Below, piece after piece: positions 45,975 through 54,721 of a stretch of 64,000 nt of DNA. This DNA is from Frigoribacterium sp. Leaf415 (lineage in GTDB: Bacteria; Actinomycetota; Actinomycetes; Actinomycetales; Microbacteriaceae), in contig NZ_LMQR01000001.1 in assembly GCF_001424645.1 (NCBI RefSeq), positions 177,300 through 241,299 of the forward strand, read 5' to 3'. Position 1 is the stretch's first letter, and each line of letters opens with the position of its first letter. The position numbers and the translations under genes were made by a program. The notes under the pieces are model-generated. The model saw only the letters and a program-made list of their open reading frames with translations. It was not told where the DNA came from and ran no database searches.

Positions 45975-46010
45975 GTGACCGATCTGCGCCGACCCGAGCC
46001 GTCGTGTTGA
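45975..46010 (+). CDS. possible leaderless 11-codon leader peptide
   Basis: TAGCGT (45962-45967) is followed after seven bases by GTG, which opens MTDLRRPEPSC and stops at TGA 46008-46010. The stop overlaps a TTG codon (46007) in the frame of the downstream esterase as TTGA. This looks like a leaderless short frame handing ribosomes to the esterase by termination-reinitiation. Confidence 0.35.
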   Translation: MTDLRRPEPSC

Positions 46011-47329
46011 GGCTCTCCCTGGTGTCGGCCGGCACCCTGGCCGCCGTCTACGCCGTGGCGGGCGCGCTCGTGGCCCTGACGCTGCGTCGCCCACGCCGGG
46101 CACGCACCTGGTGGCGGTGGATCGCCGGAGCCGCCGCCCTGGGGGCCGGGCTCGGCGCGATGGTCACCTGGTGGCTCGGAGACGTCGAGGACGTCCTCGA
46201 CGTCTCGCCCACCTGGGTCGACCGACTCTGGGTCGGGGCCCTGCTGGTGGTCGTCGGCACGGCCGTGGTCGCCGTGATCCGCGGAGGCGCCGGCCGCCGG
46301 GTCCTCGCCGCGTCGACGGTCGTCGTCATGGCCCTCGCCACCGGACTCGCGATCAACCGGGACGGCGGGCTCTTCCCGACCGTGGGGGCGTTGCTCGGCA
46401 TCTCGGACGTCCCGGCGCTCGTCGTCCCGGCCGCGCAGACGGCGGCGGTGCGGGCCGGCCGGACGTCGACCCCGGCCGCCCCCGACCTGGGACGCACCTG
46501 GCGGGCACCCGCCGACCTGCCGTCACGGGGCCGGCTCGGCAGCGTGGCCATCCCGGGCACCGTGTCCCGCTTCGACGCGCGGGACGCCCTCGTCTACCTG
46601 CCGCCCGCCGCCCTCGTGGCCGATCCGCCGCCCCTGCCCGTCGACGTCGTCCTGTCCGGACAAGGCCCGGGCGCAGCCCCCGAGAACCTCGTCGACGCCG
46701 GGCGGATGGTCGAGACGCTCGACGCCCTCGCCCGCGCGCACGACGGCCTCGCGCCGATCGTCGTCATGCCCGACCAGCTCGAACGACCGACGAACAACCC
46801 GATGTGCGTCGACGGCCCGCTCGGTCACAGCGAGACCTACCTGACGGCCGACGTGCCCCGGTGGATCACGAGCCACCTCGCGGTCCAGGCACCCGGCCGG
46901 GCGTGGGCGGTCTCGGGCTTCTCGCAGGGCGGCACCTGCTCGCTCCAGCTGGCGGCGGGGCACCCCGAGCTGTTCGCCTCGTTCGTCGACGTCTCGGGCC
47001 AGATCGGCCCGCGGCTCGACGGGGGAGCGCGGGCGACGGTGGAGCGCGGCTTCGGCGGCGACCGGGCGGCCTACGCCGCGGCCCAGCCGCTCGCCGTGCT
47101 GGCCGCACGAGCCCCCTACGCCGACAGCGCCGGGTTCTTCGCGGTCGGCGGGACCGACTCGCGCTACGGGCCCGTGATGCCCGTCGTCTCGGCGGCCGCC
47201 CGGGCCGCGGGCATGGACGTGACCCGCGAGGTGCTACCCCGGAGCGGCCACGACTGGGCCACGGCGTCGCGCGGGCTCGGCACGGGGACCGCGTGGGCGG
47301 CGGCGCGGCTCGGGCTGACGAGACCGTAG
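46004..47329 (+). CDS. membrane-anchored esterase, antigen 85/EstD-like fold
   Basis: The 441-residue protein has four N-terminal membrane helices (about residues 5-125) and then an extracytoplasmic alpha/beta-hydrolase domain. RAWAVSGFSQGGTCSLQLA is the nucleophile elbow (Ser in GFSQGG), and VGGTDSRYGPVMPVV and LPRSGHDWATASRGL place the Asp and His late in the chain. The layout matches actinobacterial esterase-family proteins related to mycolyltransferases. The start is GTG 46004 or TTG 46007. Coupling to the short upstream frame favours the latter. Confidence 0.83.
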   Translation: MLRLSLVSAGTLAAVYAVAGALVALTLRRPRRARTWWRWIAGAAALGAGLGAMVTWWLGDVEDVLDVSPTWVDRLWVGALLVVVGTAVVAVIRGGAGRRVLAASTVVVMALATGLAINRDGGLFPTVGALLGISDVPALVVPAAQTAAVRAGRTSTPAAPDLGRTWRAPADLPSRGRLGSVAIPGTVSRFDARDALVYLPPAALVADPPPLPVDVVLSGQGPGAAPENLVDAGRMVETLDALARAHDGLAPIVVMPDQLERPTNNPMCVDGPLGHSETYLTADVPRWITSHLAVQAPGRAWAVSGFSQGGTCSLQLAAGHPELFASFVDVSGQIGPRLDGGARATVERGFGGDRAAYAAAQPLAVLAARAPYADSAGFFAVGGTDSRYGPVMPVVSAAARAAGMDVTREVLPRSGHDWATASRGLGTGTAWAAARLGLTRP

Positions 47330-47558
47330 CGGGGCGCGGCGAGGCGACCGTCCGCCGAAGGGGGGACGGCGTCGGTGCCCCACCCGTGCCTCCTCGTGTG
47401 AACTCTCTGGCCGAAGCCGGTCACTGGCCGGTTTCGGCCATGTCCCCCACTAGAGGGTCACGCACATTCACAGGTAGTTCTTATGGATCGACCGCGGCCC
47501 GGGGCTGCGGCGCACCCCCGACAGCACGCTCCGCACGGCGTGCATCGAAAGGCGATCC
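47330..47558 (+). promoter_or_regulatory. hairpin and leader before the subtilase gene
   Basis: TGGCCGAAGCCGG (47408-47420) and CCGGTTTCGGCCA (47428-47440) form a stem with one mismatch, probably the esterase terminator. TGTCCCCCACTAGAGGG follows, and a similar TGTCCCCCGAATGG lies upstream of the surface-protein gene at 51438. Confidence 0.45.
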
Positions 47559-50500
47559 GTGATCACACCATCCGGCCGACGCAGGCCGACCGCTCCGCCC
47601 CGCACCCGCCTCCGTGGCGGCTTCGCTACCCTGTTGGCCACCGGCGTCGTCGCCGCGGGCCTCGTCGCGGTGCCGGCCACCGCCTCCTACGCCGCGGACG
47701 GCCCGGCCGTCGTGGGCGACAGCCAGTTCGCCGACGGCAAGTACATCGTCACGCTGCGTGAGCCGGCGGCCGCGACCTACGAGGGCGGCCAGCCGGGCCT
47801 CGCCCGCACCGCCGTGCCCGAGGGCAGCGACCTGGACGCGCAGAGTGCCCCCGTGCAGGACTACGCCGAGCACCTGAAGGGCGTCCAGCAGGACGTCGCG
47901 GCGGCGGCCGGCGCGACCGTCGAGGCGAGCTACGCCATCACCACCAACGCGTTCGCGGCCGACCTCACGGCCGCCCAGGCCGCGAAGCTCGCGAGCGACC
48001 CCTCGGTCGCCGCCGTCTCGAAGAACGAGCTGCTCAAGCTGCAGGCCACGCCCTCGACCGAGTTCCTCGGCCTCGGCGACGCCGAGGGGAACGGCGGCGT
48101 CTGGGACGCCGTCGGCGGGCGCGAGAAGGCCGGCGAGGGGGTCGTCGTCGGCATCATCGACTCGGGCATCGCGGCGGGCAACGCCTCGTTCGCCGGTGAC
48201 CCCCTGGGGTCGGCCAGCGACACCGAGCCCCACCTCGACGGCGACCGGACCGTCTTCGCCAAGGGCGACGGCGGCACCTTCACCGGCGTGTGCCAGACCG
48301 GCGTGCAGTTCGACGCGGGCGACTGCAACACGAAGCTGATCGGTGCGCGCTACTTCGTCGACGGCTTCGGCGTCGGCAACATCGGCACCGAGGAGCAGGG
48401 CGAGTACCTCTCACCCCGTGACGGCAACGGGCACGGTTCGCACACGGCGTCGACCGCCGCGGGCAACGCCGACGTCGAGGCCACCATCGGCGACCGCTCG
48501 TTCGGCACCGTCTCGGGCGTCGCCCCGGCCGCCAAGATCGCCGCCTACAAGGTCTGCTGGGACGGCCCCGACCGCGTCGCCACCGACGACGACGGCTGCG
48601 CCACGCTCGACCTGATCGCCGCCATCGAGGCCGCGGTCACCGACGGCGTCGACGTCATCAACTACTCGATCGGCGGAGGCGGGGCCACGAGCACCTTCTC
48701 GGCCACCGACCAGGCCTTCCTCGGCGCGGCTTCGGCCGGCGTCTTCGTGGCGGCCTCGGCCGGCAACGACGGCCCGACCGCGACGACCGCCGACAACGCG
48801 GCACCGTGGATCACCACGGTCGCGGCGTCGACGATCCCCAGCTACAGCGCGACGGTGCAGACCGCCGACGGCACCGACTACCTGGGTGGCTCGATCACCG
48901 TGCCGACCGGCACCGACGGCCTGACGGGCGACTTCGTCTCGTCGACCGCCGTCGCGGCCGCCGGCGCCGACGCCACCGCGGTGACCCTCTGCGCCCCGGA
49001 CACCCTCGACCCCGCGAAGGCGGCCGGCACCATCGTGCTCTGCGACCGCGGCGTCTACGACCGCACGGCCAAGTCGGCCGAGGTCGAGCGCGCCGGCGGC
49101 ATCGGCATGGTGCTCGTCAACCCGACGAGCAGCTCGGTCGACCTCGACGAGCACGCCGTGCCCACCGTCCACCTCAACGCGGACGACTACGACGCGATCC
49201 ACGCGTACGCCGACGCCGAGGGCGCCACCGTCACCCTGCTCGACGGCAACCCGGGCGCCCTGCCCGAGCCCGCCACCCCGCAGATCGCCGGCTTCTCGTC
49301 GCGCGGCCCGGTGACGGCCGACGGCGGCAACCTGCTGAAGCCCGACATCTCGGCCCCCGGCGTGGCGATCCTCGCCGACGGCGCCAACGCGCAGGGTGAG
49401 CCCGGCACGTACGAGTTCCTCTCGGGGACGTCGATGTCGTCCCCGCACATCGCCGGTCTGGCCGCGCTCTACCTCTCGAAGGGCGTGCACCCCGACTGGA
49501 CCCCAGACGAGGTCAAGTCGGCCATGATGACGACCGCCTACGACCTCGTCGGCGAGGACGGCGCTCCGAGCCAGGACGTCTTCGCCCAGGGCGCCGGGCA
49601 CGTCGACCCGACCGCGTTCCTGGAACCCGGGCTGCTCTACGAGAACGGACCGGCCGACTGGCAGGCCTACGTCGACTCGATCGACACCGTCGAGGGCACC
49701 GACTCGTCGCTCAACCTCGCGTCGATCAGCGTCGGCTCGTTGGCCGGCACCGCACAGGTCACGCGCACCGTCACCTCGACCGAGGCGGGCACCTACACGG
49801 CCGCCCCGATCGAGATGGACGGCGTCACGGCCACGGTCGAACCCACGACGTTGACGTTCGGCGCCGCGGGCGAGAAGCAGGACTACACGGTCACCTTCAC
49901 CCGCACGACGGCCGCGCTCGACCAGTTCGCCACCGGCTACCTCACCTGGTCCGACGGGACCCACGACGTGCGCAGCCCGCTCGCCGTCCGACCCGTCCAG
50001 CTGCAGGCCCCGGCCGAGGTGGCCGGCGAGGGCGCCACGGGCGAGACGGCGTTCGACGTCACGGCCGGCGACGCTCTCGAGCTGCCGCTCACGACCGAGG
50101 GCCTCGCCGCCGGGCAGGTCACGACCGGTTCGGGCACGGCGGGCGCCGCGGCGGCCGAGACGCCGGTCACGATCGCCGAGGGCACCACCCACGCGCGCTT
50201 CGTGCTCGACAGCGCCGACGACACCGCGGACCTCGACCTGCTGCTCTACACGGCCGGTGCCGACGGTGCGCCCGACCAGCTCGCGGCCTCCTCGGCGACG
50301 GGTTCGGCGGACGAGCAGATCGACCTCGACGCCCCCGCGGCGGGCGAGTACGTCCTGCTGGTCGACTTCTACAGCGGGGCCGGGCAGCTCGACTACACGT
50401 TGACCTCGTACCTGCTCGATCCGGCGGCGGCCGTCGGAGGCCTCACGGTCGACCCGGCCACCCTCTCGGCCGGACTGGGCGAGACGGCGACGCTGACCGC

Positions 50501-50744
50501 GTCCTGGACCGGCCTGCCCTACGAGCAGACCTTCCTCGGTCGCGTCGCGTACGGCGACACCGGGCAGGTCACCTACCTCACGGTCGCCTCGGGCGAGGAG
50601 CCCGAGACGCCCACGCCCACCGAGCCGGGCCCCGGGCCTGGTCAGCCGGGCCACCCCGGCGGCTGGAGCCTCGGCGACATCCTGCAGTGGATCTGGAACG
50701 CCCTCGGCGACCTCTTCCACGGCTGGTTCCCGTGGCGCGGCTAG
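47559..50744 (+). CDS. secreted S8 subtilisin-like protease
   Basis: The 1061-residue protein has a Sec signal peptide (about residues 18-46), an I9-type propeptide (about 60-160) and a subtilase domain. The catalytic residues are Asp201 in GIIDSGI, His292 in NGHGSHTAST and Ser625 in GTSMSSPHIAG. A PA-type insertion lies between His and Ser. C-terminal regions are fibronectin-like and a beta-rich pre-peptidase domain. Then comes a Pro-rich linker and a final Trp-rich helix starting WSLGDILQWIWNALGD. There is no LPXTG signal. GTG at 47559 has AAAGG before it. It probably degrades extracellular proteins. Confidence 0.92.
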   Translation: MITPSGRRRPTAPPRTRLRGGFATLLATGVVAAGLVAVPATASYAADGPAVVGDSQFADGKYIVTLREPAAATYEGGQPGLARTAVPEGSDLDAQSAPVQDYAEHLKGVQQDVAAAAGATVEASYAITTNAFAADLTAAQAAKLASDPSVAAVSKNELLKLQATPSTEFLGLGDAEGNGGVWDAVGGREKAGEGVVVGIIDSGIAAGNASFAGDPLGSASDTEPHLDGDRTVFAKGDGGTFTGVCQTGVQFDAGDCNTKLIGARYFVDGFGVGNIGTEEQGEYLSPRDGNGHGSHTASTAAGNADVEATIGDRSFGTVSGVAPAAKIAAYKVCWDGPDRVATDDDGCATLDLIAAIEAAVTDGVDVINYSIGGGGATSTFSATDQAFLGAASAGVFVAASAGNDGPTATTADNAAPWITTVAASTIPSYSATVQTADGTDYLGGSITVPTGTDGLTGDFVSSTAVAAAGADATAVTLCAPDTLDPAKAAGTIVLCDRGVYDRTAKSAEVERAGGIGMVLVNPTSSSVDLDEHAVPTVHLNADDYDAIHAYADAEGATVTLLDGNPGALPEPATPQIAGFSSRGPVTADGGNLLKPDISAPGVAILADGANAQGEPGTYEFLSGTSMSSPHIAGLAALYLSKGVHPDWTPDEVKSAMMTTAYDLVGEDGAPSQDVFAQGAGHVDPTAFLEPGLLYENGPADWQAYVDSIDTVEGTDSSLNLASISVGSLAGTAQVTRTVTSTEAGTYTAAPIEMDGVTATVEPTTLTFGAAGEKQDYTVTFTRTTAALDQFATGYLTWSDGTHDVRSPLAVRPVQLQAPAEVAGEGATGETAFDVTAGDALELPLTTEGLAAGQVTTGSGTAGAAAAETPVTIAEGTTHARFVLDSADDTADLDLLLYTAGADGAPDQLAASSATGSADEQIDLDAPAAGEYVLLVDFYSGAGQLDYTLTSYLLDPAAAVGGLTVDPATLSAGLGETATLTASWTGLPYEQTFLGRVAYGDTGQVTYLTVASGEEPETPTPTEPGPGPGQPGHPGGWSLGDILQWIWNALGDLFHGWFPWRG

Positions 50745-51437
50745 CACCCGCGGCCTGACGGCCTGACCCACCCGGAGGCGGTGGTCACCTTCCCCGCGAA
50801 GGCGACCACCGCCTCCTCCCGTCCCCGCCTCGTCCCGTCCCCGTCCCCGTCCCCGTCCCCGCACCCGCCCCGTCCCGCGACGCCCGGCCGCTCGTGTCGG
50901 CAACTCCTGCCCCGTGCTGCGGCGTCCGTGTCGGCAACTCCTGCCCCGTGCTGCGGCGTCCGTGTCGGCAACTCCTGCCTGGCAGTGCGGCGTCGGGCGT
51001 GGAGGCGCGTGTCGGGGTCGGTGCCGGGGCGGGAGGCAGGAGTTGCCGGCGCTGCGGCGTCCGTGTCGGCAACTCCTGCCCGGTGCTGCGGCGTGGCTCG
51101 TCCGCCCGGGTGTCCCGGCCCGCGGTGCGGCACGAGGCAGGAGTTGCCAGCACGCCGAACACCGTGGGCCGTGGGCCGTGCCCCCGGGGATGGTCGTCCC
51201 CCGTCGCGGGCCGGTCGTCCCCCGCATCGGGTGGCTCGGGGGACCCCCGGCGTCGCCCGTTCCTCGTCCGGGTGATCTGTCCCCCGAATGGTGGACACTG
51301 TCAGCACCCCGGCCCTACTTTGGGTGTCACCCGAGTCGTGACGATCCCTGTTCACCCGACCCCGGCGCCGTACCCGAACACGGCGCCGGGGGAGCAGGTC
51401 GAGGCGCGCGTCTACCCCACCCGAAAAAGGCACCACC
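50745..51437. repeat. gene-free region: terminator, CCGTCC array, cluster of GGCAACTCC repeats
   Basis: A stem with arms 50774-50786 and 50804-50816 (GGAGGCGGTGGTC and complement, extended by an inner CCTTC/GAAGG) terminates the protease gene. A CCGTCC-type array follows to about 50880. Three 34-bp direct repeats start at 50893, 50927 and 50961, each opening CGTGTCGGCAACTCCTG; the first two are identical and the third diverges. Inverted GGCAGGAGTTGCC copies are at 51035-51048 and 51136-51149, with another forward copy at 51062. The last 250 bases are the promoter region of the surface protein. No gene is supported. Confidence 0.8.
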
Positions 51438-53159
51438 ATGCACTCGCTCACCCTCGCGGGGTCTCCCCGTCGCGGGCGGAGGGCCCTGCGCCTGTCCGCT
51501 GCGCTGCTCGCCACCCTCGCCCTGGCCGGCACGGCCGCCCTCACGGGTCCTGCGATCTCCGCCCAGGCGAAGGAGATCTCGGGTGCCATCACGTCCGTGA
51601 CCGTCTCGCCGACGACCCCCCGCCAGGGAGAGCAACTCACGACCGAGATCGCCTGGAAGGTCCCCAACGGGACCAAGAAGGGCGACACGTTCCGGCTGAC
51701 CCTCAGCGACCACCTCAAGAACCTGCCGGTGGGATTCGCGCTGCGTGACCCCGCGACCGACGCGGTCGTGGCCGACGCCACCGTCACCCGGACCAAGCCC
51801 TTCGTCGTCACCTTCACCATGACGGCCTACGCCGAGGCCCACCTCAACACGAGCGGGTCGGCGTTCGTCCGCTCCGACTTCGACTCGTCCACGACGCCGT
51901 CCGGCTCACCCACGCCCTTCACCTCGACCGCGGGGGGCGGGAACTCCTTCACCACCGTCGTCACCCCCACCGGCACGTTGCGCGGCTCGGACGTCGTGAC
52001 GAAGTTCGGCACCTACACCGGCGTCGACCAGGGACGTCTCACGGCCGAGGACTTCCTCGTCTGGAGCGTCAACACGCCCATGGGCCCCTTCGACTCGGCC
52101 TCCGTCAGCGACTCGGTCCCGGCCGGGCAGGCGTGGTCGTACGACTGCGACACCGCGACCTTCACCGAGATCCGTACGAAGACCGACGGCACCCTCGCCG
52201 CTCCGGTCGCCGTCACGCCGACCTCCTTCGCCTGCACGCCCGCCGGCTACACCGTCTCGTGGGGCTCGCAGGCCGGCTCCGCGCAGTACCGTGCCGCCGT
52301 CGCCGTGAGCCTGCCCGCTCCCACGGGCACCGCCACCGCACCGCAGACCTTCACCAACGTCGCCACCGCGTCGACCGTGCGGGCGGGTGTGGCCGCGAAC
52401 AGCCGGGTCAGCGCCTCGAAGACCCAGGCCTCGGCCGGCGGCATCGGCAGCGGTGACGTCCCGGTCCCCGCCGTCACGATCACCAAAGGTGACGCCGCGG
52501 GCAACGCGGCGGACACCGCCGACGCCGCAGTCGTCCTGGGTGCCGAGGGCACGTCCGTGCTCGCCTACCGTGTCACGAACACGGGTGCCGATCCCCTCGC
52601 CGCCGTCGCCGTGAGCGACCTCGTCGTCGCCAACGGGACCGTCACGGATCTCAGCTGCGACTTCTCGCCCCTCGGCGGCCCGTCGACCGGCGTCACGTGG
52701 GCCGGCCCGTTCGCGGTCGGAGCCTCCTTCGACTGCACCGCCGCTCTGGCGGGCGTCACGGCCGGTGACGTCGACCACCACGACGTCGGCACCGTGACGG
52801 CCCGTGGCATCGAGTCCGGCCAGGCCGTGTCCGCCTCGAACGCCTGGTTCGCCCGGGTCGCCGCGGCCGGAACGTCCACCACGCCGTCGACCTCGCCCAC
52901 GACGAACCCCGCCGCCCTCGCCGCTCCCGTGGCGGGTCCCGCCACCCCGGCCGCATCCGCTCCGGCCGTGTCGACGCCTCGACCCGCCACCGCAGCAGCG
53001 ACGACCGGTCTCGCTTTCACCGGAGCCGAGCTGGCCGGCCCCGTCGCGCTGGCCGCCCTGCTCACCCTGCTCGGTGCCGCGCTCGTCGTCTCCACCCGTC
53101 GCCGCGCGGCCCGCGCAGCGATCACCGGTGACGCCGACCGCACCCTCCGCGGCGAGTAG
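51438..53159 (+). CDS. LAXTG-type sortase-anchored surface protein
   Basis: The 573-residue protein has a signal peptide (about residues 14-45), an Ig-like adhesin-type region at about 45-190 similar to collagen/fibrinogen-binding folds, further beta-rich DUF11/CNA_B-like repeats to about 470, and a Thr/Pro/Ala-rich stalk. The end is a cell-wall sorting signal: LAFTG, a hydrophobic helix (PVALAALLTLLGAALVV) and basic STRRRAAR. LAXTG is the motif known for class E sortases of actinobacteria. It probably serves in surface adhesion. AAAGG precedes the ATG. Confidence 0.85.
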   Translation: MHSLTLAGSPRRGRRALRLSAALLATLALAGTAALTGPAISAQAKEISGAITSVTVSPTTPRQGEQLTTEIAWKVPNGTKKGDTFRLTLSDHLKNLPVGFALRDPATDAVVADATVTRTKPFVVTFTMTAYAEAHLNTSGSAFVRSDFDSSTTPSGSPTPFTSTAGGGNSFTTVVTPTGTLRGSDVVTKFGTYTGVDQGRLTAEDFLVWSVNTPMGPFDSASVSDSVPAGQAWSYDCDTATFTEIRTKTDGTLAAPVAVTPTSFACTPAGYTVSWGSQAGSAQYRAAVAVSLPAPTGTATAPQTFTNVATASTVRAGVAANSRVSASKTQASAGGIGSGDVPVPAVTITKGDAAGNAADTADAAVVLGAEGTSVLAYRVTNTGADPLAAVAVSDLVVANGTVTDLSCDFSPLGGPSTGVTWAGPFAVGASFDCTAALAGVTAGDVDHHDVGTVTARGIESGQAVSASNAWFARVAAAGTSTTPSTSPTTNPAALAAPVAGPATPAASAPAVSTPRPATAAATTGLAFTGAELAGPVALAALLTLLGAALVVSTRRRAARAAITGDADRTLRGE

Positions 53160-53270
53160 CCGTTCGACGGGGGTGCCGGGTGCGGCGGGCGTCACGTCCG
53201 CCGCACCCGGCACCCCCCGTTCGTCCAACCTGCACATGCCCGAAACAGACGTGGACTAGGTTCGCTAGTC

Positions 53271-53963
53271 GTGACAGAACACAACGGACACACGATGCGC
53301 GTCGTCAGCTACAACCTGCGCGAGCACACGGCCAAGGGCGAGATCCGGTCGCTCGCCGAGGACAACGACGCCGACGTGCTCTGCCTGCAAGAGGCCGACA
53401 CCAAGGACATCCCCGACGAGTTCGGCGAGTTCGCCCTCGCGGCGTCGACGCACAACAACCGTCTCGGGCTGGCCGCCTACTACCGCCGCTCCCGGTTCGA
53501 GTTGCTGGGGACGAACGTCTACGCGTTGAAGAAGTCGATGCACGACCGCGTCATGTCGCCGGCGCACGAGCGACTGCTGGCCATGCACCTGGCCGACCGG
53601 CAGAGCGGACGTGACGTGCTGATCGGTTCGTTCCACGCCGCCCCGCTCACGGCCACGAACGCCCTGCGCAAGAAGCAGGTCGAGTCGGCGCACCGCCTGA
53701 TGCGTGCGCTGGCGCCGGGCGTGCCGATGCTGATGGTGGGCGACTTCAACTACCCGTGGTTCCACGGCGGTCTGCGCAAGCACATCGAGCGCGACGGCTT
53801 CGTGCTGACCCGCAGCTCGACCCCGACCTACCTCGGCTACAAGTACGTCAAGGGTCACTTCGACTTCGCGACGAGCTACGACCTCAAGATCGAGGACGTC
53901 GTCACCCTCCCGGCCGGCGTGAGCGACCACCGGCCGATCCTGGTCCGCGCCCAGGGTCTCTGA
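53271..53963 (+). CDS. endonuclease/exonuclease/phosphatase-family protein
   Basis: The 230-residue protein carries the EEP motifs in order: VVSYNLREH (Asn), LCLQEADT (Glu), VLIGSFHAAPL at the place of the His region, MLMVGDFNYP (Asp and Asn) and GVSDHRPILV (Asp and His). It hydrolyses a phosphodiester in DNA, a nucleotide or a lipid; short length and no signal peptide favour a cytoplasmic enzyme. GTG at 53271 lies eight bases after TAGGTT. Confidence 0.87.
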   Translation: MTEHNGHTMRVVSYNLREHTAKGEIRSLAEDNDADVLCLQEADTKDIPDEFGEFALAASTHNNRLGLAAYYRRSRFELLGTNVYALKKSMHDRVMSPAHERLLAMHLADRQSGRDVLIGSFHAAPLTATNALRKKQVESAHRLMRALAPGVPMLMVGDFNYPWFHGGLRKHIERDGFVLTRSSTPTYLGYKYVKGHFDFATSYDLKIEDVVTLPAGVSDHRPILVRAQGL

Positions 53964-53984
53964 CCCCGCCGCCCCGAACAGCGA

Positions 53985-54024
53985 ACGACGGGCCCGGTCA
54001 CCTCTCGGTGGCCGGGCCCGTCGT
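53985..54024. terminator. hairpin terminator after the EEP gene
   Basis: Arms 53985-54002 and 54007-54024 match at 17 of 18 positions around a TCTC loop, beginning ACGACGGGCCCGG. It is 21 bases after the stop. Confidence 0.75.
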
Positions 54025-54042
54025 CGTGGTGCCGGGGACCGC

Positions 54043-54081
54043 AGGAGGCGCGGTGCGGCTCACAGCCTCACCGCGCCTCCT
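54043..54081. terminator. second hairpin made from inverted AGGAGGCGCGGTG words
   Basis: AGGAGGCGCGGTG (54043-54055) and its exact complement (54069-54081) enclose an inner GGCT/AGCC stem. It lies between convergent genes and probably serves the small OB-fold gene from the other side. Confidence 0.7.
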
Positions 54082-54110
54082 CGGGTCGTCGCGCCCGTAG
54101 GCGCTGCGAA

Positions 54111-54389
54111 CTAGGCCGCGAGGGCGAGCTCGCGAGCCTCGACCGAGGAGGCCTGCACGATCGTGCGGCTCGGCTCGTGACGCCAGCTGCGGCCGGGGAT
54201 GACCCAGCCGGCGGCGCCGTCGACGACGACGGACGCACCGACGCGCACGGCGGCGGTGACGTCGTCGCGCCAGGCGCGGACGGCGAACTCGGTGCCGCGG
54301 TCGTCGACGACGACGAACTCGACGAGGCGGGCGGTGGTCAGGGTGGGCGCGGTCGTGACCGTGCCGGTGATGCTGATGATGTCGTTCAT
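54111..54389 (-). CDS. small OB-fold protein, SSB-like
   Basis: The 92-residue protein begins MNDIISITGTVTTAPTL, the first strand pair of an SSB-type OB fold. Strands LVEFVVVDDRGTEFAVRAW and GASVVVDGAAGWVI follow, and it ends without the long acidic tail of the main replicative SSB. It probably binds single-stranded DNA in a specialised role. ATG at 54389 is preferred because the upstream extension is basic low-complexity sequence. Confidence 0.7.
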   Translation of the reverse strand: MNDIISITGTVTTAPTLTTARLVEFVVVDDRGTEFAVRAWRDDVTAAVRVGASVVVDGAAGWVIPGRSWRHEPSRTIVQASSVEARELALAA

Positions 54390-54721
54390 GATGCTCGATT
54401 TCGATGGGTGCTCTGTGTTGCGACAGAATCCGTGGCACGAGGCGCCGGCTGGGCGCTCGTGGTCCGCCTGACGGCGGTGGTCGGGCCTGCGGTGACGGCG
54501 GCCGGAGTAGTAGGGCAACGATGATCGGTGGTCATCGTGCGCATCCGGCGAGGTCGTCTCGCGAGGCTTTTCGGGCGGTGCACCGGTGTGGACTCGGTCG
54601 GCACCGCACGGGGACTCTGTGAGAAGAGAGACCCAAGCGACTCACTACAGTAACACGCCCGGGGTACGCGCACCAGTGCTTCCTCGGAAGAAGTGACGGG
54701 GGTGAGTGGTTGGCTCTACAC
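54390..54721. other. gene-free divergent promoter region
   Basis: No supported gene is seen. An AT-richer stretch around 54640-54655 (ACTCACTACAGTAACAC) offers -10-like hexamers on both strands and is the likely promoter zone for the OB-fold gene on the left. The aldo/keto reductase start lies at the right end. Confidence 0.4.

Noticed and set aside
50893..51150. CRISPR-like array
   Set aside because: Repeats are directly adjacent without unique spacers and also occur inverted; no cas genes are present.
48411..51227. 938-codon minus-strand frame under the subtilase
   Set aside because: No domain is visible, and the opposite strand encodes a complete protease with signal peptide and catalytic triad.
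51001..51600. Possible small genes in the GGCAACTCC repeat cluster
   Set aside because: The frames only translate the repeat (VGNSC- and QELPT-type fragments) and have no ribosome sites or family resemblance.
54386..54673. 95-codon minus-strand frame upstream of the OB-fold gene
   Set aside because: It is rich in Arg, Thr, Ser and Pro, lacks a ribosome site, and covers the likely divergent promoter.
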